Positions 35,889 to 48,250 of a stretch of 64,000 nt of DNA are shown piece by piece. The first letter of the stretch is position 1; each line of letters starts with the position of its first letter. The stretch lies in the NCBI RefSeq assembly GCF_023718305.1, contig NZ_QEYO01000012.1, positions 62,001 to 126,000 on the forward strand, written 5' to 3'. The translations under genes and the position numbers were made by a program. The notes under the pieces were generated by a model. It saw nothing but the letters and a program-made list of their open reading frames with translations. It was not told the DNA's origin and made no database searches. This DNA is from Gramella sp. AN32 (lineage in GTDB: Bacteria > Bacteroidota > Bacteroidia > Flavobacteriales > Flavobacteriaceae).

Positions 35889-37364
35889 ATGAGTTCAGAT
35901 CGGAGATCGTTTTTACGAAATATGGCCTTAGGTTCAGGGGCAATAGCAGCAGGATCAATATTAACATCTTGTGGCAGTGAAGAAAGACTGGCGCAAATAA
36001 AATCAGCAGCAAAACGCAAGCCGACTATGCGCTTTAATATGAGTGGCTATGCAGCACCTCCATTGGATATCGTTAGAATTGGTATTGTGGGCATAGGTGA
36101 CAGGGGATCTGGAGCAGTAGAGCGAATGACCTATATTGAAGGGGTTGAAATTACTGCCCTATGTGATACACGGCAGGCAGCGGTGGATGGTGCGCAGGGG
36201 ATCCTGAAAAATGCAGGTTTGCCCAAAGCAGCTGAATTCGTAAATGGGGATACCGGTTATAAAGAAATGTGTCAGAGCGATCTGGTAGATTTAGTGTACG
36301 TGGTAACTTCCTGGGAATGGCATATTCCTATAGCATTGGAAGCCATGGAAAATGATAAGCATACCGCTGTGGAAGTTTCTACTGCACGTACCTTAGATGA
36401 ATGCTGGCAGATCGTTGAAACTTCTGAGCGTACCCGTAAACATTGCGTGATCCTTGAGAACTGTTGCTATGATTTTTTCGAGTTATTAACTTTGAATATG
36501 GTACGACAAGGTGTTTTTGGAGATTTGATCCATGGAGAAGGGGCTTATATTCATAATCTGGATTACTGGATGTTCAATATTCCTGAAGATGATAAAATGG
36601 TAGATGGTGCCTATACCGATTTCTGGAGAATGAAGGAAAACCGGCGCCATGCCAATGTTTACCCCACCCATGGCCTTGGACCTATTTGTCAGGCCATGAA
36701 TATCAACCGCGGGGATAAGATGGATTATCTTACGGCTATGATGTCTGATGACTTTAATTTTGCCAAAAACATTAAAAAACACGCTGCAGAAAATCCAATT
36801 TTTGAACAGTTTGTAGGCTGGGATATGCGTGGAAATATGGATATTCAGCTTATAAAGACCAATAAGGGAAGAACCATTATGATTCAACATGATGTTACTT
36901 CCCCCAGGCCTTATTCCCGTATCCATATGCTAAGTGGTACCGAATGTTTCGCCCAGAAATGGCCTTTGACGCACATTGCTTTTGGACACGAGGTAGCCGA
37001 TGCCGCTAAAATGAAAGAGCTGGAAGAAAAATATACGCCCGAGATTGTAAGACGGGTTGGAGAGATGGCCAAGAAGGTTGGCGGACATGGAGGGATGGAC
37101 TTTATTATGGACTGGAGGTTGATAGACTGTCTTAGAAACGGACTTCCTATGGATATGGATGTATATGATGCTGCTTCATGGAGCTCTATAACATCTCTTA
37201 GTGAATGGTCTATTGCCAATAAATCAAATTCTATTGAAGTACCCGATTTTACCAGAGGTGCATGGAAAATGAACAAACCTGTAAACCTGAGCCTTGATGG
37301 GGGTGGCACAACAGGGGTGAGGAATTTAGAAAATGCGGGGGCTAAGCAACTTTCCGTAGAATAA
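35889..37364 (+). CDS. GH109 alpha-N-acetylgalactosaminidase (NAD-dependent)
   Basis: The ATG at 35889 gives 491 residues with a twin-arginine signal (D-R-R-S-F-L-R-N) that also has a lipobox-like T-S-C28; the open frame extends to 35823 only with TTG. The protein has a Rossmann domain (G-I-V-G-I-G-D-R-G, 65-73) but, instead of E-K-P, the GH109 motif V-E-V-S (161-164), plus S-W-E-W-H (141-145), L-N-M-V-R-Q-G-V-F-G and the catalytic-site Y258-P-T-H261-G-L-G-P. These match the Elizabethkingia alpha-N-acetylgalactosaminidase used on blood group A antigen. The mechanism is NAD-dependent oxidation, elimination and re-addition. It would remove terminal or core alpha-GalNAc from mucin-type O-glycans. 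The family also has other specificities, so substrate is likely rather than certain. Confidence 0.9.
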   Translation: MSSDRRSFLRNMALGSGAIAAGSILTSCGSEERLAQIKSAAKRKPTMRFNMSGYAAPPLDIVRIGIVGIGDRGSGAVERMTYIEGVEITALCDTRQAAVDGAQGILKNAGLPKAAEFVNGDTGYKEMCQSDLVDLVYVVTSWEWHIPIALEAMENDKHTAVEVSTARTLDECWQIVETSERTRKHCVILENCCYDFFELLTLNMVRQGVFGDLIHGEGAYIHNLDYWMFNIPEDDKMVDGAYTDFWRMKENRRHANVYPTHGLGPICQAMNINRGDKMDYLTAMMSDDFNFAKNIKKHAAENPIFEQFVGWDMRGNMDIQLIKTNKGRTIMIQHDVTSPRPYSRIHMLSGTECFAQKWPLTHIAFGHEVADAAKMKELEEKYTPEIVRRVGEMAKKVGGHGGMDFIMDWRLIDCLRNGLPMDMDVYDAASWSSITSLSEWSIANKSNSIEVPDFTRGAWKMNKPVNLSLDGGGTTGVRNLENAGAKQLSVE

Positions 37365-37368
37365 TAAA

Positions 37369-37398
37369 AATTTTCAAGAACACTCCTCTTTGAAAATT
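37369..37398 (+). terminator. Hairpin after GH109
   Basis: AATTTTCAA (37369-37377) pairs with TTGAAAATT (37390-37398) over a 12-nt loop, directly after the GH109 stop. The stem is AT-rich and the following GTTGTTC is a weak T-tract, so termination may be partial and read through into the sulfatase. Confidence 0.4.
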
Positions 37399-37453
37399 GT
37401 TGTTCAGGCTATAGGATATTTTCTTATAGTCTGAATATTTATATTTCAAATTC

Positions 37454-39553
37454 ATGAAATACCTTAATTACTTAACTCTTATTGTTTTTTTGGGTACCCA
37501 TAATCTAGTTACGGCACAAGATAAAGGCGATGTAAGAAATAGTGCACCGAATATTATCTTTATTCTGGTGGACGATATGGGTTACGGGGATGTGGGGGTG
37601 TTTTTTCAAAACCAGCGAAAAGCAGGGAATGATTTATCACAACCCTGGATTACCACTCCAAACCTCGATAAAATGGCTGCTGAAGGAGCTATGTTAACCC
37701 AACATTATACCCCGGCACCAGTGTGCGCGCCTTCCCGGGCGTCCTTGCTTACAGGCTTGAGCCAGGGGCATACCCAGGTTCGTGACAATCAGTTTGACAA
37801 GGCTTTGGCAGATAATTATACGCTCGGGAATGTAATGCAAAAGGCAGGATATAAAACGGCAACCATTGGTAAATGGGGCTTGCAAGGCCTGGTATCTGAA
37901 GAAAATGAAAATCCTGAAAATTGGACTGCTTACCCCACGAAAAGAGGTTTTGACTATTTTTATGGATATGTTAGGCATAGAGATGGCCATGAACATTACC
38001 CGGTAGAAGGGATCTATAGAGGTAAAAAGGAAGTTTGGGAGAATGATAAGGAGGTAAGTGCCGGATTGGATAAATCATACACTACCGATCTTTGGACGGC
38101 TGTAGCCAAAAAATGGATAACTAGCCAGGTTAGTCCTAAAGAAAAACCATTTTTCCTTTATCTGGCCTACGACACCCCGCATGCGGTACTGGAACTTCCT
38201 ACCATGGCTTATCCAAAAGGAGGTGGGAAAACTGGCGGAATTCAGTGGACAGGCAAACCGGGACATATCATTAATACTGCCAGTGGTACACCAGATAGCT
38301 GGATACATCCGGATTATTCCCAAGCCGTTTACGATCATGATAATAATATCAAAACCTCATTAATTCCCTGGCCAGATACTTACAAGCGATATGCTACAAG
38401 CATCAGGCGTATTGATAATGCTGTAGGCGATCTCCTGGAACTGCTGAAAGATCTGAATATAGATTCCAATACCATGGTAGTATTTGCTTCGGATAACGGA
38501 CCTTCAACAGAATCGTATTTACCCGGAGGTTATACAGCCAATCAGGCTAATTTCTTTGATAGTTTTGGGCCATATGACGGGATTAAAAGGGATGTACTGG
38601 AAGGAGGTCTAAGATCACCGGTGATTGCCCGTTGGCCTGGAACGATCCCGAAAGCTAAAACGGTAGATACCCCAGGTATTTTTTATGATTGGTTACCCAC
38701 CTTCACCAATGCAGCAGGTCTTCCGGCACCGGTAAATACCAATGGGGTTTCACTACTCCCGGAGCTTACTGGTAATGGGAAGCAGCAAGAGCCTAGTGTA
38801 TATGTGGAATATTTTCAGGAGGGTTCAAGTCCAGATTATTCCGAATTTGCCTCTCAAAACCAGGGTCGATATAGAGGACAAATGCAAATGATCCGGTTTG
38901 GTGATACTGTTGCCCTACGTTATAATATTAAATCTCCTGACGAGAATTTTGGAATCTTTAACGTGGTAGAAGATACCCATCAAGCCCAAGATTTGGCTGC
39001 TGATGGTAAAATGACGGCCCTTCAGAATAAATTGAAAGCTAAGGTACTTCAGCTGAGAAGGCCCAATTCCACCGCGCCCAGGCCATACGATTCTATTAGC
39101 ATACCAGGTATTAACAAATTAAACCTTAAAGAAGGGGTGGTTTGGAAAGCTTACAAAGGTAATTTCCCCTGGTTGCCCCAGGTAAAAGGCTTGACACCGG
39201 TTGTTCAACGAAACCTGAAAAAATCAGATTTTGAGAAATTGAAAAAAGCGGACTATGATATTTCTGTATTTGAAGCTTATTTGGAAGTTCCCCAAACGGG
39301 AAAATATACATTTTACCTAAATGCTAATAATAGAATATTCTTAAAATTTCATGAAATTAATCTTATAGATGGTGATTACAACTATAAGCCGGGAGAAACC
39401 TTAAAGGCTGATATTTTGCTTGAAAAAGGTCTTCATCCCTTCAAATTATATTATAAGACCAACAAAGAAGTACCTCCTGAAATTAATCTGGAATGGAAAG
39501 GACCAGATTTTATGAGAAGGGAAATTTCAACAACCAGGTTTTTTAGAGAATAA
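37454..39553 (+). CDS. Sulfatase with C-terminal PA14-like domain
   Basis: The 699-residue protein has a signal peptide (about 1-22), a sulfatase domain with metal ligands in L-V-D-D-M-G-Y-G-D, the formylglycine signature C91-A-P-S-R, G-K-W-G-L-Q-G and F-A-S-D-N-G-P, and an extra C-terminal beta-rich region (about 595-699, with Y-L-E-V-P-Q-T-G-K-Y-T-F-Y and N-L-E-W-K-G-P) resembling a PA14 carbohydrate-binding domain. G-K-W-G where most have G-K-W-H means a substrate-pocket His is replaced. It is clearly different from the two sulfatases in the susCD operon. It lies between GH109 and a GH2 beta-galactosidase, so galactose or GalNAc sulfate is a reasonable but unproven target. Location is periplasmic or outside. 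Confidence 0.9.
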   Translation: MKYLNYLTLIVFLGTHNLVTAQDKGDVRNSAPNIIFILVDDMGYGDVGVFFQNQRKAGNDLSQPWITTPNLDKMAAEGAMLTQHYTPAPVCAPSRASLLTGLSQGHTQVRDNQFDKALADNYTLGNVMQKAGYKTATIGKWGLQGLVSEENENPENWTAYPTKRGFDYFYGYVRHRDGHEHYPVEGIYRGKKEVWENDKEVSAGLDKSYTTDLWTAVAKKWITSQVSPKEKPFFLYLAYDTPHAVLELPTMAYPKGGGKTGGIQWTGKPGHIINTASGTPDSWIHPDYSQAVYDHDNNIKTSLIPWPDTYKRYATSIRRIDNAVGDLLELLKDLNIDSNTMVVFASDNGPSTESYLPGGYTANQANFFDSFGPYDGIKRDVLEGGLRSPVIARWPGTIPKAKTVDTPGIFYDWLPTFTNAAGLPAPVNTNGVSLLPELTGNGKQQEPSVYVEYFQEGSSPDYSEFASQNQGRYRGQMQMIRFGDTVALRYNIKSPDENFGIFNVVEDTHQAQDLAADGKMTALQNKLKAKVLQLRRPNSTAPRPYDSISIPGINKLNLKEGVVWKAYKGNFPWLPQVKGLTPVVQRNLKKSDFEKLKKADYDISVFEAYLEVPQTGKYTFYLNANNRIFLKFHEINLIDGDYNYKPGETLKADILLEKGLHPFKLYYKTNKEVPPEINLEWKGPDFMRREISTTRFFRE

Positions 39554-39598
39554 ATAGATGATCCTTAAACACTGTTCCACCGTCTGTTTATCAACCTA

Positions 39599-39630
39599 TT
39601 GTTTAGCGTTTAAAAGAAAAAATAAATTTG
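39599..39630 (+). promoter_or_regulatory. Bacteroidota-type promoter of GH2
   Basis: TTG at 39599-39601 (-33 element) and TAAATTTG at 39623-39630 (-7 element, exact TAnnTTTG) are 21 bp apart, and the GH2 ATG is at 39659. This is the best-formed promoter seen in the window. Confidence 0.7.
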
Positions 39631-39646
39631 TTTTATCATCTATTAA

Positions 39647-42799
<3,153 letters not shown>

Positions 42800-42825
42800 G
42801 AGATAATATTATTTTTTGATAAAAG

Positions 42826-42870
42826 AACCTGCCAGTTTTCGAAATCTAATTGAAATCTGGCAGGTTTTTT
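42826..42870. terminator. Bidirectional terminator between GH2 and EEP
   Basis: AACCTGCCAG (42826-42835) pairs perfectly with CTGGCAGGTT (42857-42866); the plus strand then has TTTT. On the minus strand the hairpin is followed by CTTTTATC. It lies between convergent genes and its T-tract runs into the stop codon of the minus-strand gene. The stem shares ACCTGCC with the hairpin after susD. Confidence 0.75.
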
Positions 42871-43684
42871 ATTTTTTGGCGGGAAGTAACTGCAACACGC
42901 TTAAAAAGGCACTGTGGTCTGAAGCTATGGAATCCTGGATAACTTTAGTTTCCAGTACTTTCCATCTATTTTTCGGGTAAAATAGAATGTAATCTATTTT
43001 CACCTCCGGCTTGTTGGAGGGAAAGGTGGGTCGGGGTGAGTTTTCATCATAAGAAGACCCCCATTTTTCTTTCAATAATTGGATGGTTTTACTGGTGGGT
43101 ACATCATTTAAGTCGCCCGCGAGAATGGTCGGGTAATTGTCCGTGGGAAACAGTGCGTTTAAGCTTTTGGCCTGTTCATATCTATCTATTCCATCGTTGA
43201 GGTGATCAAGGTGCGTTCCTATAAACTGTATAGTATCGCCAGATTCTAAGACCAAGCTTGCCGTTGCGGCGGCTTTGGGCTCATTTCCCTGAGAATAGGG
43301 AAGGGGGATATTCTGCGTTTTTACAAAACTTTGTTTAGATAATATAGCTTCTCCATACTCCCCGCCGTCGTAACCCATGGCTTTAGCGAAAATGGAGGTC
43401 ATTTTGGTGCGCAGAGCCAATTCGGTGGTCAAATCCATCTTGTGCGCCCGGCTTGTTTTAAAATCCACTTCCTGCAGGGCCACCAGATCCGGGTTGGCAT
43501 CGTTGATCACTTTTGCGATTGCATCCAGATCAAAACTGCCATTTGTGTTTGCACCATGAAGTATGTTGAAGGTCAGGACACGGAGCGTGTTATTTTTCGC
43601 TGAATTTTTCTCCTGGCCATAAGCTTCTACTGTGAAGGCCAGGATCATGATCCAAAGGAAGTGGATAGGAGGTTTAAATGTCAT
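42869..43684 (-). CDS. Secreted endonuclease/exonuclease/phosphatase family protein
   Basis: The 271-residue protein has a signal peptide (about 1-23) and all EEP-superfamily motifs: L-T-F-N-I-L-H-G, A-L-Q-E-V-D (metal-binding Glu), G-T-H-L-D-H, A-G-D-L-N-D and S-D-H-S-A-F (catalytic His). The superfamily includes DNase I, neutral sphingomyelinases and inositol phosphatases; this subgroup, common in Bacteroidota, has no firm substrate. It is transcribed after GH123 with a 12-bp gap, so the two are probably one operon. That pairing could mean action on a phosphodiester in a glycan or glycolipid headgroup, but a simple nuclease or phosphatase scavenging phosphate is equally possible. Confidence 0.85.
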   Translation of the reverse strand: MTFKPPIHFLWIMILAFTVEAYGQEKNSAKNNTLRVLTFNILHGANTNGSFDLDAIAKVINDANPDLVALQEVDFKTSRAHKMDLTTELALRTKMTSIFAKAMGYDGGEYGEAILSKQSFVKTQNIPLPYSQGNEPKAAATASLVLESGDTIQFIGTHLDHLNDGIDRYEQAKSLNALFPTDNYPTILAGDLNDVPTSKTIQLLKEKWGSSYDENSPRPTFPSNKPEVKIDYILFYPKNRWKVLETKVIQDSIASDHSAFLSVLQLLPAKK

Positions 43685-43696
43685 CCTTTGATTTTT

Positions 43697-45520
43697 TTAG
43701 AAGGAATTGATTGTCATATTCGCTTTTTTTACCACTTCAGAAGCAGGGATGTCGTTGAGGTTTTTTCGGTCGAAAAGTTGTAAGCTTTCCTCTAATTTGT
43801 CCAGGGCCTTTTGATTGTTGCTGCTTCTGAATTCTTCTCTTAAAATTTGGATCTTTTCATAAGCCTGGATACCGGCTAACAATTTTTCGAACCTTATCGA
43901 AGTTCTTCCACCGGGATATACAAAATAGGTATCACCAGCTGCCCAGGTCGTAAATCGACTGTCCAAAAGAGGTTCCAGTACCCAGCTGGCATAAGCCCAA
44001 CGCAGGTAACCATCCATGTTTTGAGCTGCGGCATACCAGCCGTACCACTCTGTTTCTGCAGGCGGACTGAAAGTGAAACTATTTGGGGAGGCCTGGGAAC
44101 AACTGGTGTAAAAGGTGCTGATCTTGCCTTCTTGTTGCCTTTTTTCTTTAACCTCCTCTGGAAAAGATTCATTCAGAGAGAGACAATAATCATCTATCTC
44201 ATTAAATATTTCGGGATGCTTTCCCCCGGCAAAGGAAATTTTAAAATCCTTATCGGCAGCTTTGATCACTTTTATGGTTTTCTGCATTACTTCCATAGGG
44301 CGTTCATCCATGGAGATATAGGTTTTTTTAAACCAGCCTTTTTTCTTTAAATGTTCGGAAAAAGCTGTGAGCATCGCTCCCCACATTTCGGCATAAGCTT
44401 CTTCCCCCGGCTGGGTTTCTATGGTTTTCATTTCATTGGAAGCCTCGTCAAAATATTCGAAAGACAAGCGCCAGGGCACCATAGAGTAGCAGTTGATTTG
44501 TTTAGTCACCCCCATTTCCATCATAAATTCCACCCATTTATCAAAAGCATCAAAACCAAATTCCCAACTGCCATTTATCTTACGTTTCCAGGTGATCATG
44601 GATTGAAATGGATCCTGGGTTTGACCATTCCAGGGTTTGTTCATTATAGAAGCCGTGATAGATTTTCCGCCGGCATTTACATAATGCTGAATATCGTGTT
44701 CCATGGTTTTAAAATGGGCGTCGCTCCAGAGTTCAGTTTGATAATAGCGTGCGGCAGCATACGGGTTTTGCCAAAGATCGAGGTGAAAATTCCAATTTTC
44801 GGGAGCGGGTAAAATCCGATCCGATACAGAAACAGATAATTTCAATTTTTCAATGACATTGTTACCATCTTTTATTTTTACAGTACCGGTATATTTTCCC
44901 GCCTTCGTATTTTGAGGAACCCATATCCGTATCCATCCTGGGCGACTAGTATTTTGAGGTACAGCTAATACTTTCGTAAGATGATCAATAGGATCAGCAA
45001 CCAGCGTTGAATCAAATTCTGTCAAATTTCGTTGCCCACAACCCCCTTTACCATCCTTGTTAAGCTCATCGGTCATTACGTAACGTACAAAACCACTAAA
45101 AATATTAGACTTATCGATTTTTTGGGAGCTATTTTTATGGTGAACTAAATCAGATACCTCAAAAGAAAGCTGAATTGGTTTCTTGTAAGCCGAGACTATA
45201 AATTGCGCAGAAACCCGTTCCCCTTTCCAGGCAGAAAGGTTTATTAGACTTTTTGTTTTATCAACCGGGGCTGGTTCTTCTTTTTTATAGCGTGTATAAG
45301 TGTTCCCCCAGCTAACTTTATTTCGCTTTTTCTGCTCCCATAATGCTGAGGGTGTAGCGGTAGGGTTTGGTAACTCCATATAGGTTTCCATCGGAAATTG
45401 GGGCTGCCCGGTTTTTAGTCCAGAATGGGTAATGCCTTCAGGGAGTTGGGCGGTCCCTTTTTCCGTTACACATAATAGTGAAATAACAAATAAGGCGAAT
45501 TGAATATTTTTTGAATGCAT
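43697..45520 (-). CDS. GH123 beta-N-acetylgalactosaminidase (DUF4091)
   Basis: ATG 45520 gives 607 residues with a clean signal peptide ending near G-T-A-Q25; the open frame to 45562 adds 14 residues ahead of it. An N-terminal beta-sandwich (about 60-240) is followed by a barrel with the DUF4091 hallmark S-M-D405-E406-R-P, the adjacent Asp-Glu pair used for substrate-assisted catalysis in GH123, and W-A-Y-A-S-W and D-T-Y-F-V-Y-P-G further on. GH123 enzymes cleave terminal non-reducing beta-GalNAc, best known on glycosphingolipids such as gangliotetraose. The location amid GH109, sialidase and the GalNAc operon supports this. It is divergent from the AgaS-type gene across a 667-bp region. Confidence 0.85.
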   Translation of the reverse strand: MHSKNIQFALFVISLLCVTEKGTAQLPEGITHSGLKTGQPQFPMETYMELPNPTATPSALWEQKKRNKVSWGNTYTRYKKEEPAPVDKTKSLINLSAWKGERVSAQFIVSAYKKPIQLSFEVSDLVHHKNSSQKIDKSNIFSGFVRYVMTDELNKDGKGGCGQRNLTEFDSTLVADPIDHLTKVLAVPQNTSRPGWIRIWVPQNTKAGKYTGTVKIKDGNNVIEKLKLSVSVSDRILPAPENWNFHLDLWQNPYAAARYYQTELWSDAHFKTMEHDIQHYVNAGGKSITASIMNKPWNGQTQDPFQSMITWKRKINGSWEFGFDAFDKWVEFMMEMGVTKQINCYSMVPWRLSFEYFDEASNEMKTIETQPGEEAYAEMWGAMLTAFSEHLKKKGWFKKTYISMDERPMEVMQKTIKVIKAADKDFKISFAGGKHPEIFNEIDDYCLSLNESFPEEVKEKRQQEGKISTFYTSCSQASPNSFTFSPPAETEWYGWYAAAQNMDGYLRWAYASWVLEPLLDSRFTTWAAGDTYFVYPGGRTSIRFEKLLAGIQAYEKIQILREEFRSSNNQKALDKLEESLQLFDRKNLNDIPASEVVKKANMTINSF

Positions 45521-46187
45521 AAAATAAATCTTGAATTGTTTAGGTAGGTTATCAAAATCCATTTTGGTGTCTTACCCGGATTTTTTTAGAATGCAGAATT
45601 CATTGGAGTAAAGTTATCAAAAAAGCCACAATTCTTTCGTTAGTAATCATCTTTTGTCTGCCCCTCGAATGATTTCATCATCGATTAATATTATTGGCTG
45701 TTGCATCGGCTATGAAAATTATTTTTTTTAGTTTTACCTTACGTTTTTTGTTATTATATACCCACTGGTTTTTATACTGGTCTTGAATTCCATCTTAAAC
45801 GACATGTAGTTATATAAATTTACTTATCGTTTGATGAGCATTTTCCATTTTTTGATCTTTTTGTTGCGTTTCTGTATTTTGTGATGAGTTCAATTGTGCT
45901 TTAAGATTGTATTTCCTAATCAATGATTCTTCTTTTCTCGTTCTTATAGTGCTTTTTTAAAATAAAAAGAAGCATGAAAGTTCGTTCTCTATAAAGAGAA
46001 AAATTACATATAAACCATAAAATAAATATAAATATTTGCGAAATAGTAAAAATAGAAAATGAAACCTATAAAAGTTTCGAAATATTTGTTTTTTCTTGTT
46101 TTTTTGAATTTTTAGTAGTTTATTTGTTATTATATAAGTTGAAGAATTGTAATTTTCTCATTAGTATTAAGTCAATCCAAATTGAAC
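45521..46187. promoter_or_regulatory. Long divergent control region, GH123 and GalNAc operon
   Basis: These 667 bp are highly AT-rich and no gene was recognised. Near the operon they contain TTGCGAAA (46036-46043), an inverted GAAAC/GTTTC pair (46061-46065, 46074-46078) and the palindrome TTTCGAAA (46075-46082). The TTGCGAA sequence recurs twice before the DeoR gene (51157-51163, 51174-51180), so these may be its operators. No exact -7 box was found. Confidence 0.4.
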
Positions 46188-47327
46188 ATGCAGAAAAAAA
46201 ATATATATACCCAAAAGGAAATCCAGGGCCAGCCATTATTATGGAAGTCGGTCTTTGATTTGCTTATTTCAAAACAACAGGATATAACCAAATTTTTATC
46301 GCCCATTTTAGAAATTCCAGATCTTCAAATAGTGCTTTCCGGGGCTGGGTCTTCGGCTTTTATTGGTGATGCCTCGCAAGGGTTGGTACAACAGGCTACG
46401 GGCCATTCTACCAGAGCAATAGCTACTACAGATATTGTAACTCATCCGCAATTGTTTTTACAAAAAGATAAACCTGTACTTTTCGTTTCCTTTGCCCGAT
46501 CGGGTAATAGTCCGGAAAGTGTAGAGTCGGTAAAACTTGTGGATGATTTTTGTCAAGAAGCCTTCCATTTAATAATTACCTGCAACGAAGTTGGTAAATT
46601 GGTTAAATACGCCAGGCAGCATTCGAAAAAGGCTTATGCCCTCTTATTGCCTGAAGAAGCCCACGATAAAAGCTTGGCAATGACAGGTAGTTTTACTTCT
46701 ATGCTTTTAAGTGTTTTACTAATCTTTCGAAAAAATAAATTAGAATCAGATAGAGAGGAAATAGAAAAAATAAGTTGGCAAGGAATTAAAATATTAGAAA
46801 CACAAGAACTGTTTAAGAAAATTGCCGCAAAAAATTTTAATAGAGTAGTGTTTTTGGGGTCTGGACCCATGTTAGGAATTGCCAGGGAATGTCATTTAAA
46901 ATTACAGGAATTAACTGACGGACAAGTGATTTGTAAACATGATTCTTTTCTTGGGTTCAGGCATGGTCCCAGAGCCGTAATTGACGAAAATACCTTAATG
47001 GTGTATTTGTTTTCTCCAGTTGATCACGTGTATAAATATGAACTTGATCTTGCAAAATCTATCTCGGAAGGTCCGCACAACACTAAATGCATTAGTATAG
47101 GTAGGGGAAAAGAAGAAGGACTTAATTCATGTTTGAATATTGATTTAAAACTGGAACAGAATGAAGAGTTGGCCATTATTCCTTATACCTTGATAGGACA
47201 GCTTTTAGGTATGTACAAATCCCTTGCTCTTAATCTTGACCCTGATAATCCTTCCACATCAGGAGCGATAAGCCGGGTGGTAGAAGGCGTAATTATATAT
47301 GATTATCCAAAAACCTTGCAGGAATGA
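46188..47327 (+). CDS. agaS: AgaS-type galactosamine-6-phosphate isomerase/deaminase
   Basis: ATG 46188 gives 379 residues; the open frame begins two codons earlier with TTG. The protein has two SIS (sugar isomerase) domains with L-S-G-A-G-S-S-A-F-I-G-D, S-F-A-R-S-G-N-S-P-E-S and L-G-S-G-P-M-L-G-I-A-R-E, and the G-F-R-H-G-P-R motif shared with AgaS and GlmS. The N-terminal E-I-x-x-Q-P-x-x-W signature is typical for AgaS. The enzyme turns galactosamine-6-phosphate into tagatose-6-phosphate and ammonia in the cytoplasm. It overlaps the next gene by 4 bp. With the kinases and class II aldolase downstream, the tagatose route is well supported. GlcN-6-phosphate as substrate is less likely. Confidence 0.87.
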   Translation: MQKKNIYTQKEIQGQPLLWKSVFDLLISKQQDITKFLSPILEIPDLQIVLSGAGSSAFIGDASQGLVQQATGHSTRAIATTDIVTHPQLFLQKDKPVLFVSFARSGNSPESVESVKLVDDFCQEAFHLIITCNEVGKLVKYARQHSKKAYALLLPEEAHDKSLAMTGSFTSMLLSVLLIFRKNKLESDREEIEKISWQGIKILETQELFKKIAAKNFNRVVFLGSGPMLGIARECHLKLQELTDGQVICKHDSFLGFRHGPRAVIDENTLMVYLFSPVDHVYKYELDLAKSISEGPHNTKCISIGRGKEEGLNSCLNIDLKLEQNEELAIIPYTLIGQLLGMYKSLALNLDPDNPSTSGAISRVVEGVIIYDYPKTLQE

Positions 47328-48250
47328 TACTAAGCCTTTGTCCTAATCCATCGATAGATTCTTATGCCTGGCTCGAAAAATTTGAGACAGGAGGGGTGAA
47401 CCGTATAGATAGAATAATTGAATACCCCGGAGGTAAAGGTGTGCATGTGGCAATAGCTCTTGCAACACTCGGTGAAAATTCACAACTAATGGGTACATGG
47501 GCTGGAGGTGCAGGGCAATGGATAAAACAAAAATGTGGAAAGTTGGAAGTGGAATGTAGCGGTATAGAATTAGCCGGTAATAATCGTAAATGTTACACTT
47601 TTAGATCGGAAAGGCCTGATTTTGATAATTCTGAATTATTAGAACCCGGTCCTTCCTTTACCACTAATAAATGGATAGCTTTTATTAAGCTTTTTGAACT
47701 GCACATTCCAAATGCGAAATTAATTTGTATGTCTGGCTCATGGCCTAAGAATGCTCCATTAGATGCATATGCACAACTTATTTTAGTCGCGAAAGAGAAA
47801 AAGGTTAAAACGATACTAGACTGTAGTGGAGCTCAATTGACCGAAGCCCTTGAAGTTGGTTTTTTCGGACTTCATTTGAACGAATTTGAAGCTGAGAAGC
47901 TTTGTGGTAGCCAGGACATTTATCGATTGCTTAAAAAATTAGAGGATAAAGTGGAATTGGTGGCACTTACCCATGGTAAAAAAGGACTTCTCCTGGCCTA
48001 CCAGGGTCAAATAATTTCGGCCAATGTAAAGATAGATAAAGTGATAAGCAGTGTTGGGAGTGGTGATTGTCTTACCGCAGGGATTGCCTATGCAGTCTCA
48101 AATGGACTATCTGTTGAAGAAATAGCTGCATACGGTGTGGCATGTGGTGCCGCAAATTGCTTAACGGAAGATCTTGGAATGATAGATAAAGAAATTGTGG
48201 AGAAATTACTTCCACAGGTGAGTATAAAAACACTTACAAATGAAAGATAA
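47324..48250 (+). CDS. PfkB-family kinase, tagatose-6-phosphate/1-phosphofructokinase type
   Basis: The 308-residue kinase begins with the LacC/FruK-type start L-S-L-C-P-N-P-S-I-D and has G-G-K-G-V-H-V-A (the ribokinase-family sugar-binding motif) and the anion hole V-G-S-G-D-C-L-T-A-G, with the catalytic Asp. It belongs to the branch of phospho-sugar kinases that includes tagatose-6-phosphate kinase and 1-phosphofructokinase. After AgaS it would convert tagatose-6-phosphate to the 1,6-bisphosphate that the aldolase two genes down cleaves. It overlaps its neighbours by 4 and 11 bp, so translation is coupled. The GSGD in place of GAGD is seen in active LacC-type enzymes. Confidence 0.85.
   Translation: MILSLCPNPSIDSYAWLEKFETGGVNRIDRIIEYPGGKGVHVAIALATLGENSQLMGTWAGGAGQWIKQKCGKLEVECSGIELAGNNRKCYTFRSERPDFDNSELLEPGPSFTTNKWIAFIKLFELHIPNAKLICMSGSWPKNAPLDAYAQLILVAKEKKVKTILDCSGAQLTEALEVGFFGLHLNEFEAEKLCGSQDIYRLLKKLEDKVELVALTHGKKGLLLAYQGQIISANVKIDKVISSVGSGDCLTAGIAYAVSNGLSVEEIAAYGVACGAANCLTEDLGMIDKEIVEKLLPQVSIKTLTNER

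Noticed and set aside
36486..37309. Two open frames on the minus strand (146 and 132 codons)
   Set aside because: Both are antisense to GH109, whose motifs are intact; they show no family signature.
34112..37364. Both Gfo/Idh/MocA-fold proteins as ordinary sugar dehydrogenases
   Set aside because: The one at 35889 lacks E-K-P and carries GH109 motifs (E-V-S, Y-P-T-H-G), so it is a glycosidase; only the other keeps the oxidoreductase motif.
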